Source: Cytobacillus suaedae
Lineage (GTDB): Bacteria > Bacillota > Bacilli > Bacillales > Bacillaceae_L
Direction: 5' to 3'
Assembly: GCA_014960805.1 (NCBI GenBank)
Contig: CP063163.1
Span: forward strand, 1,257,584-1,321,583
DNA length: 64,000 nucleotides
Positions 26,445-35,094 of this stretch are shown in pieces (positions within the stretch are counted from its first letter, which is position 1; each line of letters starts with the position of its first letter). The position numbers and the translations under genes are program-made. The notes below the pieces were generated by a model. The model ran no database searches and was not told where the DNA came from. It saw only the letters and a program-made list of their open reading frames with translations.

Positions 26445-26580
26445 AGGGATTTTTTTAAATGGTCACGAATATCTTAAGGAGAATAAAGGTATCGATTGTT
26501 CGAGAGACTGAGAGACTTTGCTCTTTTCAGAAATATTTTAATGGTTTGTACGGTGCTAGAGAAAAATTGGAGTGATTTTG

Positions 26581-27150
26581 TTGGGATTACCAAACTTTAA
26601 AATTGAACCTAAAGGTAGAGTGTCAGAAGTATTTCTAGCTCTAGAAATTAAACGCTTTTACGATGCTACAATTTATATAGGTCACCTTCCATACGGAAGA
26701 AATAGTAATGGCTCTAGCTATGAACACGTACTAATTGAAGGTAAAGGGACTTGTTCGACAAAGCATGCCTTACTTGCTGCATTATGCCAAGAGCAAGGGA
26801 TAAAAGAGGTACAACTGTATACTGGAATTTATGAGATGAGTGAGGGGAATACACCAGGTGTTGGGAGTGTTTTAGAAAAATATAATCTTGAATCTATTCC
26901 CGAAGCTCACTGCTACCTAAAATATAATAATGAAAGATATGATTTTACTAGACTTGATGTGACAGGTGAACCGGTAGAGATCTTCTTAACAGAGCAGCAG
27001 ATAACACCGGGTCAGATAGGTGAATATAAGAAAAAATTTCATCGATCCTACTTCCCTAAATGGTTAGAGGACAAAATTCTAGGTCAAATAGTTAGTGTGG
27101 AGCAGTTATGGCGTATACGAGAGGAATGTATAAGGAAATTGTCACAGTAG
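26581..27150 (+). CDS. Transglutaminase-like domain protein
   Basis: A ~189-residue cytoplasmic protein. The start is uncertain: GGAG (26569-26572) fits TTG at 26581 (eight bases) better than TTG 26578 or GTG 26572. A Cys in GTCSTKHALLAALCQEQG, a His in PEAHCYL and an Asp in RYDFTRLD follow the order and spacing of the transglutaminase-like catalytic triad. Such proteins may be cysteine proteases or amidases. The gene is probably co-transcribed with the beta-lactamase-like gene 33 bases downstream. Confidence 0.7.
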   Translation: MGLPNFKIEPKGRVSEVFLALEIKRFYDATIYIGHLPYGRNSNGSSYEHVLIEGKGTCSTKHALLAALCQEQGIKEVQLYTGIYEMSEGNTPGVGSVLEKYNLESIPEAHCYLKYNNERYDFTRLDVTGEPVEIFLTEQQITPGQIGEYKKKFHRSYFPKWLEDKILGQIVSVEQLWRIREECIRKLSQ

Positions 27151-27183
27151 ATTTTTAGTTAGTTTTGGAAGAGGGATCAGTAA

Positions 27184-28140
27184 ATGGATTTTGAGCTGTT
27201 ACGAAAATCATTAAAAAAAGAAAAAATCAATACAACCCTAATCAGCCAAAATGGCAGCATCATTTATGAGTACTACAAGAATTCAAAACAAAAGGATAAG
27301 CTACATAAAATTAACTCATGTACAAAGAGTGTGATGTCCATCTTATTTGGAATAGCAATTGAAAAAAAGTACCTAGAGTCAGTTCATAACCCTATTCATC
27401 ATTACTTTCCTGAATTATTAAAGGGGCAAGAAGACAAAAGAAAGATGGAGATAACTATATACCATCTGCTTACAATGACAGATGGTTTAGATTTCCCAGA
27501 ATTCGGGGAGTGGAATTGTTTTGCTCCAATGGTGTATCACCATGATAGCGTTAAATTTGTCATTGACCGCCCGATGATTCATTCTGTTGGAACACATATG
27601 AATTATAGTTCAGGAGCCTCACATATCTTGTCTGCGATCTTACAACAGGTGACGAAAATGAAAACAGAGGAATTTGCACAGAAATACTTGTTTCAACCAC
27701 TAGGCATTGAAAAGTACCAATGGTATACCGATCGAATGGGCATTAACAAGGGTGGAGATGGGCTAGTTTTTCAAGTAGCTGACATGTTGAAAATCGGTAA
27801 AATGATGCTTAAAAAAGGTGAGTATAATGGGATACAGATTCTATCTAAAGATTGGATAGAAAAATCAACAACTCCTAACCTACTAACCTATGAATCCATC
27901 GGACATTATGGGATGCATTGGTGGGTTAGTAAGATTGATAGTAAAGAAGAATTTAGTGAGAGTAATACCTTTTATTTTGCACTAGGCTTTGGTGGACAGT
28001 ATATTATAATTTTGCCTAGTACTAACATGGTGATTGCTGTTACGAGTGATATTTATGATGATAGTTTAAAACCATTACGGATTTTACGGAGTATTTTGTT
28101 TGAGAAAATCGTAAATGAATACACAACAAAGAAGCGCTAA
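27184..28140 (+). CDS. Class C beta-lactamase-like serine hydrolase
   Basis: A 318-residue protein of the beta-lactamase/penicillin-binding-protein fold. The nucleophile motif S-x-x-K is in SCTKSVMS, the Y-x-N-type motif is YSSG, and the third box is near FGGQYI. No signal peptide is visible, so it is probably a cytoplasmic esterase- or amidase-like member, not a true beta-lactamase. The stop codon lies inside a strong hairpin. Confidence 0.85.
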   Translation: MDFELLRKSLKKEKINTTLISQNGSIIYEYYKNSKQKDKLHKINSCTKSVMSILFGIAIEKKYLESVHNPIHHYFPELLKGQEDKRKMEITIYHLLTMTDGLDFPEFGEWNCFAPMVYHHDSVKFVIDRPMIHSVGTHMNYSSGASHILSAILQQVTKMKTEEFAQKYLFQPLGIEKYQWYTDRMGINKGGDGLVFQVADMLKIGKMMLKKGEYNGIQILSKDWIEKSTTPNLLTYESIGHYGMHWWVSKIDSKEEFSESNTFYFALGFGGQYIIILPSTNMVIAVTSDIYDDSLKPLRILRSILFEKIVNEYTTKKR

Positions 28141-28160
28141 GAATAAGATTCTTAGCGCTT
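28132..28160. terminator. Perfect 12-bp hairpin between convergent genes
   Basis: AAGCGCTAAGAA (28132-28143) pairs fully with TTCTTAGCGCTT (28149-28160). The upstream stop codon is inside the stem. No clear T run follows on either strand, so it may stabilise RNA ends more than terminate. Confidence 0.65.
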
Positions 28161-28181
28161 TGGAGTATGTGATATTCAGTG

Positions 28182-29123
28182 TTATGCACTATCCTTAGTC
28201 TGAACACGCAATTTATTTTGTCTTTTAAGTGTCCATTTCTTCGTATTCGTTCCTACATACACCCCGGAAAGTACACATATTGCTCCAATCGCATGAGCGA
28301 AGGTGAAGGTTTCTCCTAAAAATACTGTTGCCATAATAACTGCAGATACAGGCATTACGTTTATGAAGATAGATGCCTTTGCTGCACCAACTTCTTTAAT
28401 CCCTTGATAATACATAATAAAGGAAATGACGGTAACGAATACACTCATATGTGCAATGGCTACCCAAGCATCCCATGTCGCTAACTGGACGTCCTGCCAG
28501 GTAGTTTCAAACAACGCAAATGGGAGTAAGAACAAAGTACCAAAAGCAACTGCATACGTTGTTGATTCAACCGAAGTATATTTCTTCAATACGATCTTGC
28601 CAACAACACTGTATAATGCCCAACTTACGACTGCCCCTAGTAAAACCCAGTCAATTGGTTCGAAGCCAAGTTGAAAAAGTGTTATCAATTTGCCGTTTGT
28701 AATGATGAATACTACACCAGTTAACGCGATTACCATTCCAATGATATTATTCTTCGTAATTTTCTCTTTTAAGAATAAACCTGATAGAAGAACAATCAAT
28801 ACTGGGTTTGATGCAATAAATAAGGAGCTTTTAATCACTGGAGCATGCTTACTTGCCAGAAAGAAACAGATATTATAAATTGCTATACCTGTTAATCCTA
28901 AGATTGCAAATAGTCCGTAGTCCTTAAGCGAAGGTTTCGTACGATTCTTTACCATTATCCACATGATTGGAAACAGTAGCATAGCTGCACCAAAGAAACG
29001 TAAAAATGCAACTGTTGCCGGCTCAAAGCTTAGTACTGCATATTTGCCAGCGATAAAAGCACTTCCCCACGTGGATGTTGCTAAAGCAAGCATTCCATAA
29101 ATCAGCCATACCTTTTTGTTCAT
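28182..29123 (-). CDS. EamA-type DMT transporter
   Basis: The start is ATG at 29123 behind GAAGGG; the longer frame to 29189 runs through the promoter palindrome. The protein has 313 residues and ten helices in two EamA halves (TSTWGSAFIAGKY at the start, LFLKEKITKNNIIG closing the first half, VFLGETFTFAHAIGAICVLSGV the second). It probably exports amino acids or other metabolites. A palindromic operator overlaps its promoter. Confidence 0.88.
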   Translation of the reverse strand: MNKKVWLIYGMLALATSTWGSAFIAGKYAVLSFEPATVAFLRFFGAAMLLFPIMWIMVKNRTKPSLKDYGLFAILGLTGIAIYNICFFLASKHAPVIKSSLFIASNPVLIVLLSGLFLKEKITKNNIIGMVIALTGVVFIITNGKLITLFQLGFEPIDWVLLGAVVSWALYSVVGKIVLKKYTSVESTTYAVAFGTLFLLPFALFETTWQDVQLATWDAWVAIAHMSVFVTVISFIMYYQGIKEVGAAKASIFINVMPVSAVIMATVFLGETFTFAHAIGAICVLSGVYVGTNTKKWTLKRQNKLRVQTKDSA

Positions 29124-29160
29124 GACGTTCCCTTCTATCCTTGTAGTTTTATGTGAATGT

Positions 29161-29189
29161 ATTGTAACATGTTTCGAATGGCGAAACAT
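29161..29189 (-). promoter_or_regulatory. EamA promoter overlapped by a perfect palindrome
   Basis: ATGTTTCG (29169-29176) and CGAAACAT (29182-29189) are perfect inverted arms with a 5-base spacer. On the minus strand TACAAT (29166-29161) forms a -10, with ATGTTT as a weak -35 17 bp upstream, so the palindrome spans -35 and spacer. This is a typical repressor or activator site. It could also act on the divergent gene at 29288. The regulator is not obvious in the neighbourhood. Confidence 0.6.
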
Positions 29190-29287
29190 TATGATTTCGA
29201 ATATTTTTATTGATTTATTTTGGAAATATTGTTCTAAGGAATTGCTGACATGTTAAAATTAGGTAAATGCATGGAAGTGGTGTATGG

Positions 29288-29770
29288 ATGAAGAAAAAGA
29301 AGTGGATAGTTGGTTGTGTGACAGTAATCGCATTGCTTACTTTTCTAAATTTAAATACGATCTATATTGTGGTAGAACAACCAATGGTATTTCCTTATCC
29401 TCCATCTCAGGCGAAAAAAAATGATGACGTAGTTTTTTATGAAGATATTCCAAAAGTAAATAGCAAATTCATTCATCAGTTTGTAGAATCCTTTAATAAT
29501 AAACAGAAAGCTAACTTGACACTTACCTTTTATGAGGAAGAGCCTGGTCTATTTTCAACATATTTTATTACGACTCCAATCAAAAAGTATCTCTTAGACT
29601 ATAGCGGAGAAAATCACATCATTTTAACTGATGTATCGTCTGATATGATCACTAGAATGGAATATCAGGATATTAAAATAGTCAATATGAATAGTCTTCA
29701 AATATATAGATTAATAGACGAAATTAACGATGATCACTTCGATATAGTAATCATTCCATCTTCTCAATAA
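29288..29770 (+). CDS. Membrane-anchored protein of unknown function
   Basis: ATG at 29288 follows GGAAGTGG by seven bases and is preferred to the ATG at 29267. The 160-residue protein has an N-terminal anchor (KWIVGCVTVIALLTFLNL) and an extracellular ~135-residue domain. The sequence LTLTFYEEEPGLFSTYFITTP and later DIVIIPSSQ suggest a small alpha/beta fold. I do not recognise the family. Confidence 0.65.
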   Translation: MKKKKWIVGCVTVIALLTFLNLNTIYIVVEQPMVFPYPPSQAKKNDDVVFYEDIPKVNSKFIHQFVESFNNKQKANLTLTFYEEEPGLFSTYFITTPIKKYLLDYSGENHIILTDVSSDMITRMEYQDIKIVNMNSLQIYRLIDEINDDHFDIVIIPSSQ

Positions 29771-29849
29771 AATTTCCTATCTAGTAATTAGAATTTTTTG
29801 GTATGATTACAAGTATAAGGGAAGTAGTGAGAGGGGAAAAGCGGGTTAA

Positions 29850-30512
29850 ATGGGTAAAAAACTAGGGTTTGCGATTATTCTATTATTAGCATGTGTTTTA
29901 TCAGTTTCTGCAGTCGTGCGTTATTTTATATTAGATCCGGTTGAAACTAATGCCATTCTTATTCGTGAAGGAATGGAAATGTTTAAGATGAATCATCAAC
30001 TATGGAACATAGCTTTGTATATACATATTTTCACAGCTGTTATACCGTTACTTATTGGTCCATTATTGTTTGTGAAAAAGTTACGTAACAAGTATTTACA
30101 GATTCATCGGAATGCTGGAAAAGTGTATGTGGTAATGATTCTAATAAGTTCTGTAGTCGGTATTTATTTAGCATTTTACGCCCATGGTGGAATTTTAGCT
30201 ATACTTGGATTTTTATGCTTAGATATACTCTGGTTTTATACAACATGGAAAGCATATAAGTATATTCGCAATAAACAACAAGTTCTTCATGAGGAATGGA
30301 TGTATCGGAGCTATGCAATGACATTTGCTGCTCTTACATTTCGTATGTGGTCTGCAATTGTGGGGTATTCCTTAGATAATTTTACTGTCGGATATGTAAC
30401 AGCGATATGGTTAAGTTGGATTGGAAATTTAGTAGCAATAGAGATTTGGATTCGATTTAGGCTTCGTAAAGGAACAAAGATATCAGGTAAAGTTACTACG
30501 AAAATGGTTTAA
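29850..30512 (+). CDS. DUF2306-family membrane protein
   Basis: A 220-residue protein with six or seven membrane segments. Conserved His residues in LYIHIFTAVIPLLIGPLL, LQIHRNAGKVYV and HEEWMYRSYAMTFAALTFRMW fit the DUF2306 family, whose members may bind heme or metals in the membrane. The function is unknown. AGGGG precedes the ATG and a terminator follows. Confidence 0.8.
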   Translation: MGKKLGFAIILLLACVLSVSAVVRYFILDPVETNAILIREGMEMFKMNHQLWNIALYIHIFTAVIPLLIGPLLFVKKLRNKYLQIHRNAGKVYVVMILISSVVGIYLAFYAHGGILAILGFLCLDILWFYTTWKAYKYIRNKQQVLHEEWMYRSYAMTFAALTFRMWSAIVGYSLDNFTVGYVTAIWLSWIGNLVAIEIWIRFRLRKGTKISGKVTTKMV

Positions 30513-30516
30513 AACG

Positions 30517-30553
30517 AAGCAGTGAAGTCCTACTAGAGGATTCACTGCTTTTT
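30517..30553 (+). terminator. Terminator after the DUF2306 gene
   Basis: AAGCAGTGAA pairs with TTCACTGCTT around a 14-base loop, followed by T. Confidence 0.85.
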
Positions 30554-30691
30554 CGCGAAAAGGACTTGTTTTCTATTAATCTTAAAAAATATTCCAGTAT
30601 TGTGAAAAAAGTACTAGATTTCACTATATTAACAGTTATAATAGTATTTGGTGTTTATGAAAGCCTTTTCATAATTAAGGAGGAAAATAAG

Positions 30692-31636
30692 ATGACAATG
30701 ATTCGCACACTTAATCTAAAAGATTACACGTACGGCAATTCAGATCAACGCAAAATCTTTGCTGAAGAGTTTGTAGCTGGTTTAAAAGAAACTGGTTTTA
30801 TCATTTTAGAAGGACACGGAGTAGATCCTAATCTAATTGAGAAAAACTATGACATGTGGCGTAATTTTTATGCTTTAGACACTGACACGAAGAAGAAGTA
30901 CGAAAGTGTTCTTGGTGGAGCTCGTGGGTATACTGGTTTTGGTAAAGAGCATGCAAAAAACCGTACAGTTGGGGATTTAAAAGAGTTCTTCCATATTGGA
31001 CAAGAGCTTCCAGTTGGTCACCCATTAGCTGGTGAGTACCCAGCAAACATCTGGCCAGAAGAAGTAGAAGATTTACGTAAAAACGGCTTAAACTTCTACC
31101 GTGAATTAGAGCGTGTTGCTCGTAACATGTTAGAAGCTCTTGCACTTGAGATGGACCTACGTTTAGATTTCTTCTCTGACATGATTAAAGACGGTAACAG
31201 CGTATTACGTGCAATTCACTATCCTGCGTTAGATGAGTCTATGGACCCAAATGCAATCCGTGCTGGTGAGCATGAAGATATTAACTTAATTACTCTTTTA
31301 GTAGAGTCAACTGCATCAGGTCTTCAATTACTTACCCGTGAAGGCGAATGGATGGATGTTAAAGCAGAAAAAGGTCAAATTATCGTTGACGCTGGGGACA
31401 TGCTTTCAAGAATTACAAACGAAGTGATTCCAGCTACAACTCACCGTGTAGTAAATCCAAAAGGAGAGAATACTTCACGTTTCTCAATGCCTTTCTTTGT
31501 ACACCCATACAGCAGTTACTTATTAGAAACAATTCCGTCTTGTGTGTCGGCTGAAAATCCTGAGAAATACCCTGCAATCACAGCTGGTGATTTCTTATAC
31601 CAACGTTTAGTAGAAATTGGTTTAATTAAAAAGTAA
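30692..31636 (+). CDS. 2-oxoglutarate/Fe(II)-dependent dioxygenase, isopenicillin N synthase-like
   Basis: The start is ATG at 30692 behind a perfect AAGGAGG; the upstream ATG frame at 30566 is promoter DNA. The 314-residue enzyme has the DIOX_N region (EEFVAGLKETGFIILEGHGV) and the catalytic core: iron ligands H and D in GEHEDINLITLL, distal His in TTHRVVNP and the cosubstrate arginine in ENTSRFSMPFF. Such enzymes hydroxylate or cyclise small molecules. Codon use is noticeably stronger (frequent codons such as CGT and GTA) than in its neighbours, suggesting high expression. The substrate is unknown. Confidence 0.88.
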   Translation: MTMIRTLNLKDYTYGNSDQRKIFAEEFVAGLKETGFIILEGHGVDPNLIEKNYDMWRNFYALDTDTKKKYESVLGGARGYTGFGKEHAKNRTVGDLKEFFHIGQELPVGHPLAGEYPANIWPEEVEDLRKNGLNFYRELERVARNMLEALALEMDLRLDFFSDMIKDGNSVLRAIHYPALDESMDPNAIRAGEHEDINLITLLVESTASGLQLLTREGEWMDVKAEKGQIIVDAGDMLSRITNEVIPATTHRVVNPKGENTSRFSMPFFVHPYSSYLLETIPSCVSAENPEKYPAITAGDFLYQRLVEIGLIKK

Positions 31637-31649
31637 GTTTTTGAGGATG

Positions 31650-31686
31650 GACCAGTTCCTTTTTTCGAGGGGCTGGTCTTTTTTTA
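31650..31686 (+). terminator. Terminator after the dioxygenase gene
   Basis: GACCAG pairs with CTGGTC, followed by T8. Confidence 0.85.
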
Positions 31687-31724
31687 GTTTAATAGTTGTT
31701 ATGTGAAGGTTGATTGGAGTGTTA

Positions 31725-31820
31725 GCGGACTGAGATGCACTTATTTGGTAGAAAAGTAGTGTTTTTGTAGGCTTTGCGGACTCAGAGGCCTTTATTGAGT
31801 GCGAAGTGCCCTTTTTTGGT
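31725..31820 (+). repeat. Periodic array E-left: ~25-bp units with GCGGACTSAGA core
   Basis: GCGGACTGAGATGC begins at 31725 and GCGGACTCAGAGGC at 31776, with more degenerate units between them (about 31750) and after them (GCGAAGTGCCC at 31801). The period is about 25 bp and units share a T-rich tail with TTATTTG or CTTTTTTGG. The IS element starts four bases after this stretch. Confidence 0.6.
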
Positions 31821-31952
31821 CTTCTGTCAAGAAAGTGGATACTAAAAATAGAGACATTTATAAATCAAACCACTACCGCACTTCGTTTGGTAAGGTGTTA
31901 GAAGTAATCAATCAAAACCATGATTGATTACTTTTAACACCAAATGGGTTCT

Positions 31953-32798
31953 TTATGATACTATTTCCCAATCCATTTCTTGGTTTTTTCTCTCATATTG
32001 ATTAGGAGAACAGTTACCCAAAGTTGAGTGTTTTCTCTTTTCATTATAAAAACTAGATATATAATAATTAATAGCTTTAATAGCTTCAGCTCTTGTGGTA
32101 AAACGTCTGCGATAAATCAAATCTTTCTTAATTGTGGCATGAAAGGACTCAATACAAGCGTTATCGTATGGATCGCCCTTCTTGCTCATACTAATTTGAA
32201 TATCTTTCTGTTCTAACCTTTCGATATAACCCTTAGAACAATATTGAGAACCTCTATCTGAATGATGAATAAGCCCTTCGGCAGGCTGCCTTGTTGTAAT
32301 CGCCATATTTAATGCTTGTAGAGATAATTCAGTTTTCATATGAGAAGCCAGACTCCATCCTACAATTTTCCTTGAAAATAAGTCCATAATGGATGATAAA
32401 AAAACCCAGCCTTCAATCGTCCAAATATATGTAATGTCAGATACCCACACCTGATTAGGTTGTTCTACATTAAATTGGCGATTTACTAGATTAGGGTAAA
32501 TATATAAATCATGAATTGAATCTGTAGTAACCACGTACTTATCTTTTGGTGTAGCTGTTAAACCCATCTCTTTCATCAAGCGTGCTACTGTCTTTTGTGA
32601 GATAGTATAGCCCCATTCAATCAAATCAGCGTGTACTCTAGGACTCCCATAAGTCCCAAAACTTTCATGAAATGACTTACAAATTTTTTGCTGAATTTCC
32701 AATCGGTATGCGTTTTTCTCAGATTGAGGCCCGTTCTGATTATTCAACCACTTATAATAGCCACTTGTAGAAACTTCTAGTGCTCTGCACATCTTCAC
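31953..32798 (-). CDS. IS3-family transposase OrfB (integrase core)
   Basis: A 281-residue DDE transposase part. The HTH_21 region (FGTYGSPRVHADL) precedes the rve integrase core with the three acidic residues in VWVSDITYIW, HHSDRGSQYCS and NACIESFHATIKKDLIY. Its frame is open upstream past 32798 to the slippery site at 32873-32879, so the functional product is an OrfAB fusion made by -1 frameshifting. The separate start at 32798 may give a minor OrfB. Confidence 0.92.
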   Translation of the reverse strand: MKMCRALEVSTSGYYKWLNNQNGPQSEKNAYRLEIQQKICKSFHESFGTYGSPRVHADLIEWGYTISQKTVARLMKEMGLTATPKDKYVVTTDSIHDLYIYPNLVNRQFNVEQPNQVWVSDITYIWTIEGWVFLSSIMDLFSRKIVGWSLASHMKTELSLQALNMAITTRQPAEGLIHHSDRGSQYCSKGYIERLEQKDIQISMSKKGDPYDNACIESFHATIKKDLIYRRRFTTRAEAIKAINYYISSFYNEKRKHSTLGNCSPNQYERKNQEMDWEIVS

Positions 32799-32839
32799 TA
32801 TAGAGTTTTCATCAGTATGAGCCTGAATGAACGCATAAA

Positions 32840-33133
32840 TTACGCTTGGTTTTTCGCGAAGATGTGCATGGCCTTTTTTAAGATTTCATTTTCTTCTCTC
32901 AACTGTTGCATTTCTTTATCATGTTGCTTTTTTAATTTTTCTAACTCCGTAGGAGTTATATAGGTTACTCCAGTCTGCGCAGCATTCAATTTATTCCTGT
33001 AAGCTGCAACCCATCGACTAATTGATTTCGGAGAGATCTCGAGTTCATATGCAACTTGGGTAGCTTTTCTACCTTCTTCTACAATTAATTTTGAAACATA
33101 CTCTTTATACTCTGGTGTAAAATGTTTTCCCAT
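32840..33133 (-). CDS. IS3-family OrfA (DNA-binding)
   Basis: A 97-residue protein with an HTH_Tnp_1 domain (FTPEYKEYVSKLIVEEGRK, SPKSISRWVAAYRNK) followed by a leucine-zipper-like coiled coil (LEKLKKQHDKEMQQLREEN). It binds the IS ends and dimerises. AAGGACG precedes the ATG. The last ten codons overlap the OrfB frame after the shift site. Confidence 0.92.
   Translation of the reverse strand: MGKHFTPEYKEYVSKLIVEEGRKATQVAYELEISPKSISRWVAAYRNKLNAAQTGVTYITPTELEKLKKQHDKEMQQLREENEILKKAMHIFAKNQA
32873..32879 (-). other. Programmed -1 frameshift heptamer A-AAA-AAG
   Basis: In the OrfA frame the sequence reads TTA-AAA-AAG, giving the slippery heptamer AAAAAAG used by many IS3 elements. A slip there continues as GHAHLREKPSVIYAFIQ and joins OrfB without a stop. 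Confidence 0.85.
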
Positions 33134-33240
33134 TTGAACACGTCCTTATAAATGATGATTGTATTATATATTATAAATCTCATTTTGACGTATCCACTTT
33201 TTAGACTAACTTTATTTTTTACTAGTTTTACAGCAAATAA

Positions 33241-33310
33241 CGGCTTCTGAGTCCGGAAAGTCTCAAAAAAGGGGCATTCTAGGGGAATAACGGCCTGTCA
33301 GTCCGCCAAA
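33241..33310 (-). repeat. Periodic array E-right: the same 25-bp family on the opposite strand
   Basis: On the minus strand GCGGACTGACAGGCCGTTAT starts at 33306 and CCGGACTCAGAAGCCGTTAT at 33256, 50 bp (two periods) apart, with a degenerate unit (AGAATGCCCCTTTTTTGAG) between. The core matches array E-left but runs the other way. Confidence 0.6.
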
Positions 33311-33346
33311 GTGAATTTGACAATCAATAAGGCAAAATCACGAGCC

Positions 33347-33949
33347 CTAAATCCATCCCTTCCGCTTAGCCACACTAACAGCATCCATCCGGTTTTTTGC
33401 ATCTAGCTTTTGAATAATCTCTGAAATATAGTTTCGTACAGTACCTGTTGAGAGAAAAAGAGATTCAGTAATTTCTTTCGTCGTTTTTCCTTCTGCAGCT
33501 AATCGAAGGATCTCTTGCTCTCTACTTGTAAGAGGGTTTTCTTCACGTATAACCTCAAACGTGAGTTCAGGACTGAAAACACGTTTGCCACCAACCACAC
33601 TTCGAATCGCATCAGCAAGTTCTTCAATAGAACCATCTTTTAAAAGATATCCATGTACACCGCTTTTGATGGCACGTTCAAAATAACCTGGCCGAGCAAA
33701 GGTTGTTAAGAAAATGATTTTAGTATGATGCGAGAGTCTAGCTAATTCTTCAGCAACATCTAGTCCCGTTTTTTTCGGCATTTCAATATCCATTAGACAC
33801 ACATCTGGTCCCAAAGTGAGAATGGACTCTAGCGCAGACTCACCGTCTTGTGCTTGGCCAATTACTTTCATATCTTCCTCAAAATCAAGCAAGGAACCAA
33901 GGGCACTAAGTAACATTCTTTGATCTTCAGCAATAAATAAGCGAATCAT
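33347..33949 (-). CDS. yvfU: NarL/LuxR-type response regulator, YvfU-like
   Basis: A 200-residue regulator. The receiver domain has the acidic pair near the start (FIAEDQRM), the phosphorylated Asp in CLMDIEMPKKTG and the Lys in YLLKDGS. A LuxR-type helix-turn-helix follows (LTSREQEILRLAAEGKTTKE, GTVRNYISEIIQKL). Its ATG overlaps the stop of the kinase gene (ATGA). It probably activates the ABC exporter genes at the head of the same operon. The gene order matches B. subtilis yvfRSTU. Confidence 0.88.
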   Translation of the reverse strand: MIRLFIAEDQRMLLSALGSLLDFEEDMKVIGQAQDGESALESILTLGPDVCLMDIEMPKKTGLDVAEELARLSHHTKIIFLTTFARPGYFERAIKSGVHGYLLKDGSIEELADAIRSVVGGKRVFSPELTFEVIREENPLTSREQEILRLAAEGKTTKEITESLFLSTGTVRNYISEIIQKLDAKNRMDAVSVAKRKGWI

Positions 33950-35088
33950 ACAACTACTCCCTCCCTTGTTCCCTTTTGAATAATAGGTAGTGTGATTTCA
34001 AGTTTTGTTCCATGGTTATTTTTTACGGAGACTGAGCCGTCAATTAAATCTAGTCGTTCCTTCATCCCATTTAATCCATTGCCGAACTGATGAGTATCAG
34101 TCATACCAATTCCATCATCCTGAACAGTAACCTTAAAATGATGAGGTTCTCGTTGAATTGTAACAAAGCAATTCTGTGCATTACTATGTTTCACGATATT
34201 AGTTGCGGCCTCCCGTAAACACATACAGATAATGTTCTGAGTGAAAGGGGGAAGGTCGTTATAGTCCGTATCACCTGAATAATGATAGTGAATTGAGGTC
34301 GCTTTTAATATTTCTTGAACTTGTAGTAATTCCTCTGTTATGGTTGCAGACCTCATGTCAGATACTAACTCACGTACTTGTTTTAGAGCAGCCCTAGAAG
34401 TTCGTTCGATTTCTTTAGCTTCGTTGCGAGCTTTTTCTGGATCCACGGTCGTTAAGCGTTGGACGAGTTGACTTTTTAGCGTAAGCAATGACAACGTGTG
34501 TCCAAGTGTATCATGTAAATCACGAGCAATTCGCAAGCGCTCCTCCCGTTTAACTAACTCATTAATTTGTTGATTTGCTTTTTCAAGTTGTTTTTCCAAA
34601 TCCATTCTTTTGTTCATAGAACGAATACCAAAAGGTGTTATGAACATAATGATGATAAAAGGTACTACATAAAGTAATTCGGTTGAAAAGCCAGTTCTTA
34701 CAATGGTGATTAGAATCGGAACAACTTCAACGAATATCAACCCTGCCAAACCTAGTTGAAACATTTTCTTATCAGTATACCAACCAATAAAATTGGCAGG
34801 GAAAAAGCCTAGAAACAGAAAGTTTAAATCATAAAATAGGCAGAAGAAAAAGATAATGGCCAGTTGTAACGCTAGCCACCAAGAAAACTTTCGATCCCCG
34901 ATAAAAGCATAAAGCTGTCGATAAGTTACTAGAAACAGAGCAATAATTCCATAACCTACTATTCTCTTAATGCCTGATTCAGTCGATACATCGTAAAGTG
35001 GGAAAAGTAAATATACTAACCATATATATGGAAAGAATCCAAACTGTTTTGGGAAAATGGAGAAGTCTCTCCACCTTATATTAACCAT
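33946..35088 (-). CDS. yvfT: DesK-type sensor histidine kinase, YvfT-like
   Basis: A 380-residue kinase. About five membrane segments (~15-160) without a large extracellular loop suggest intramembrane sensing. The HisKA_3 phospho-acceptor is in RIARDLHDTLGHTLSLL, the N box in EAATNIVKHSNAQN and the G box in QDDGIGM. It phosphorylates the next gene product. Only six bases separate it from the permease gene, so it is translationally coupled. Confidence 0.88.
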   Translation of the reverse strand: MVNIRWRDFSIFPKQFGFFPYIWLVYLLFPLYDVSTESGIKRIVGYGIIALFLVTYRQLYAFIGDRKFSWWLALQLAIIFFFCLFYDLNFLFLGFFPANFIGWYTDKKMFQLGLAGLIFVEVVPILITIVRTGFSTELLYVVPFIIIMFITPFGIRSMNKRMDLEKQLEKANQQINELVKREERLRIARDLHDTLGHTLSLLTLKSQLVQRLTTVDPEKARNEAKEIERTSRAALKQVRELVSDMRSATITEELLQVQEILKATSIHYHYSGDTDYNDLPPFTQNIICMCLREAATNIVKHSNAQNCFVTIQREPHHFKVTVQDDGIGMTDTHQFGNGLNGMKERLDLIDGSVSVKNNHGTKLEITLPIIQKGTREGVVV

Positions 35089-35094
35089 TCATTT

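Larger units (their letters stand above)
31825..33207 (-). mobile_element. IS3-family insertion sequence, IS150-like
   Basis: About 1.38 kb with imperfect terminal inverted repeats: GTCAAGAAAGTGGATAC on the left (from 31826) and GTCTAAAAAGTGGATAC on the right (ending 33206, minus strand), 15 of 17 matching. It carries orfA and orfB on the minus strand joined by a frameshift signal. No target duplication is obvious. Both genes are intact, so it may be active. It separates two arrays of the same 25-bp repeat family that now face opposite ways. Confidence 0.9.

Noticed and set aside
31637-31724. Prophage or genomic island border next to the IS
   Set aside because: No tRNA, integrase or attachment repeats; only the IS and the periodic repeats are seen.
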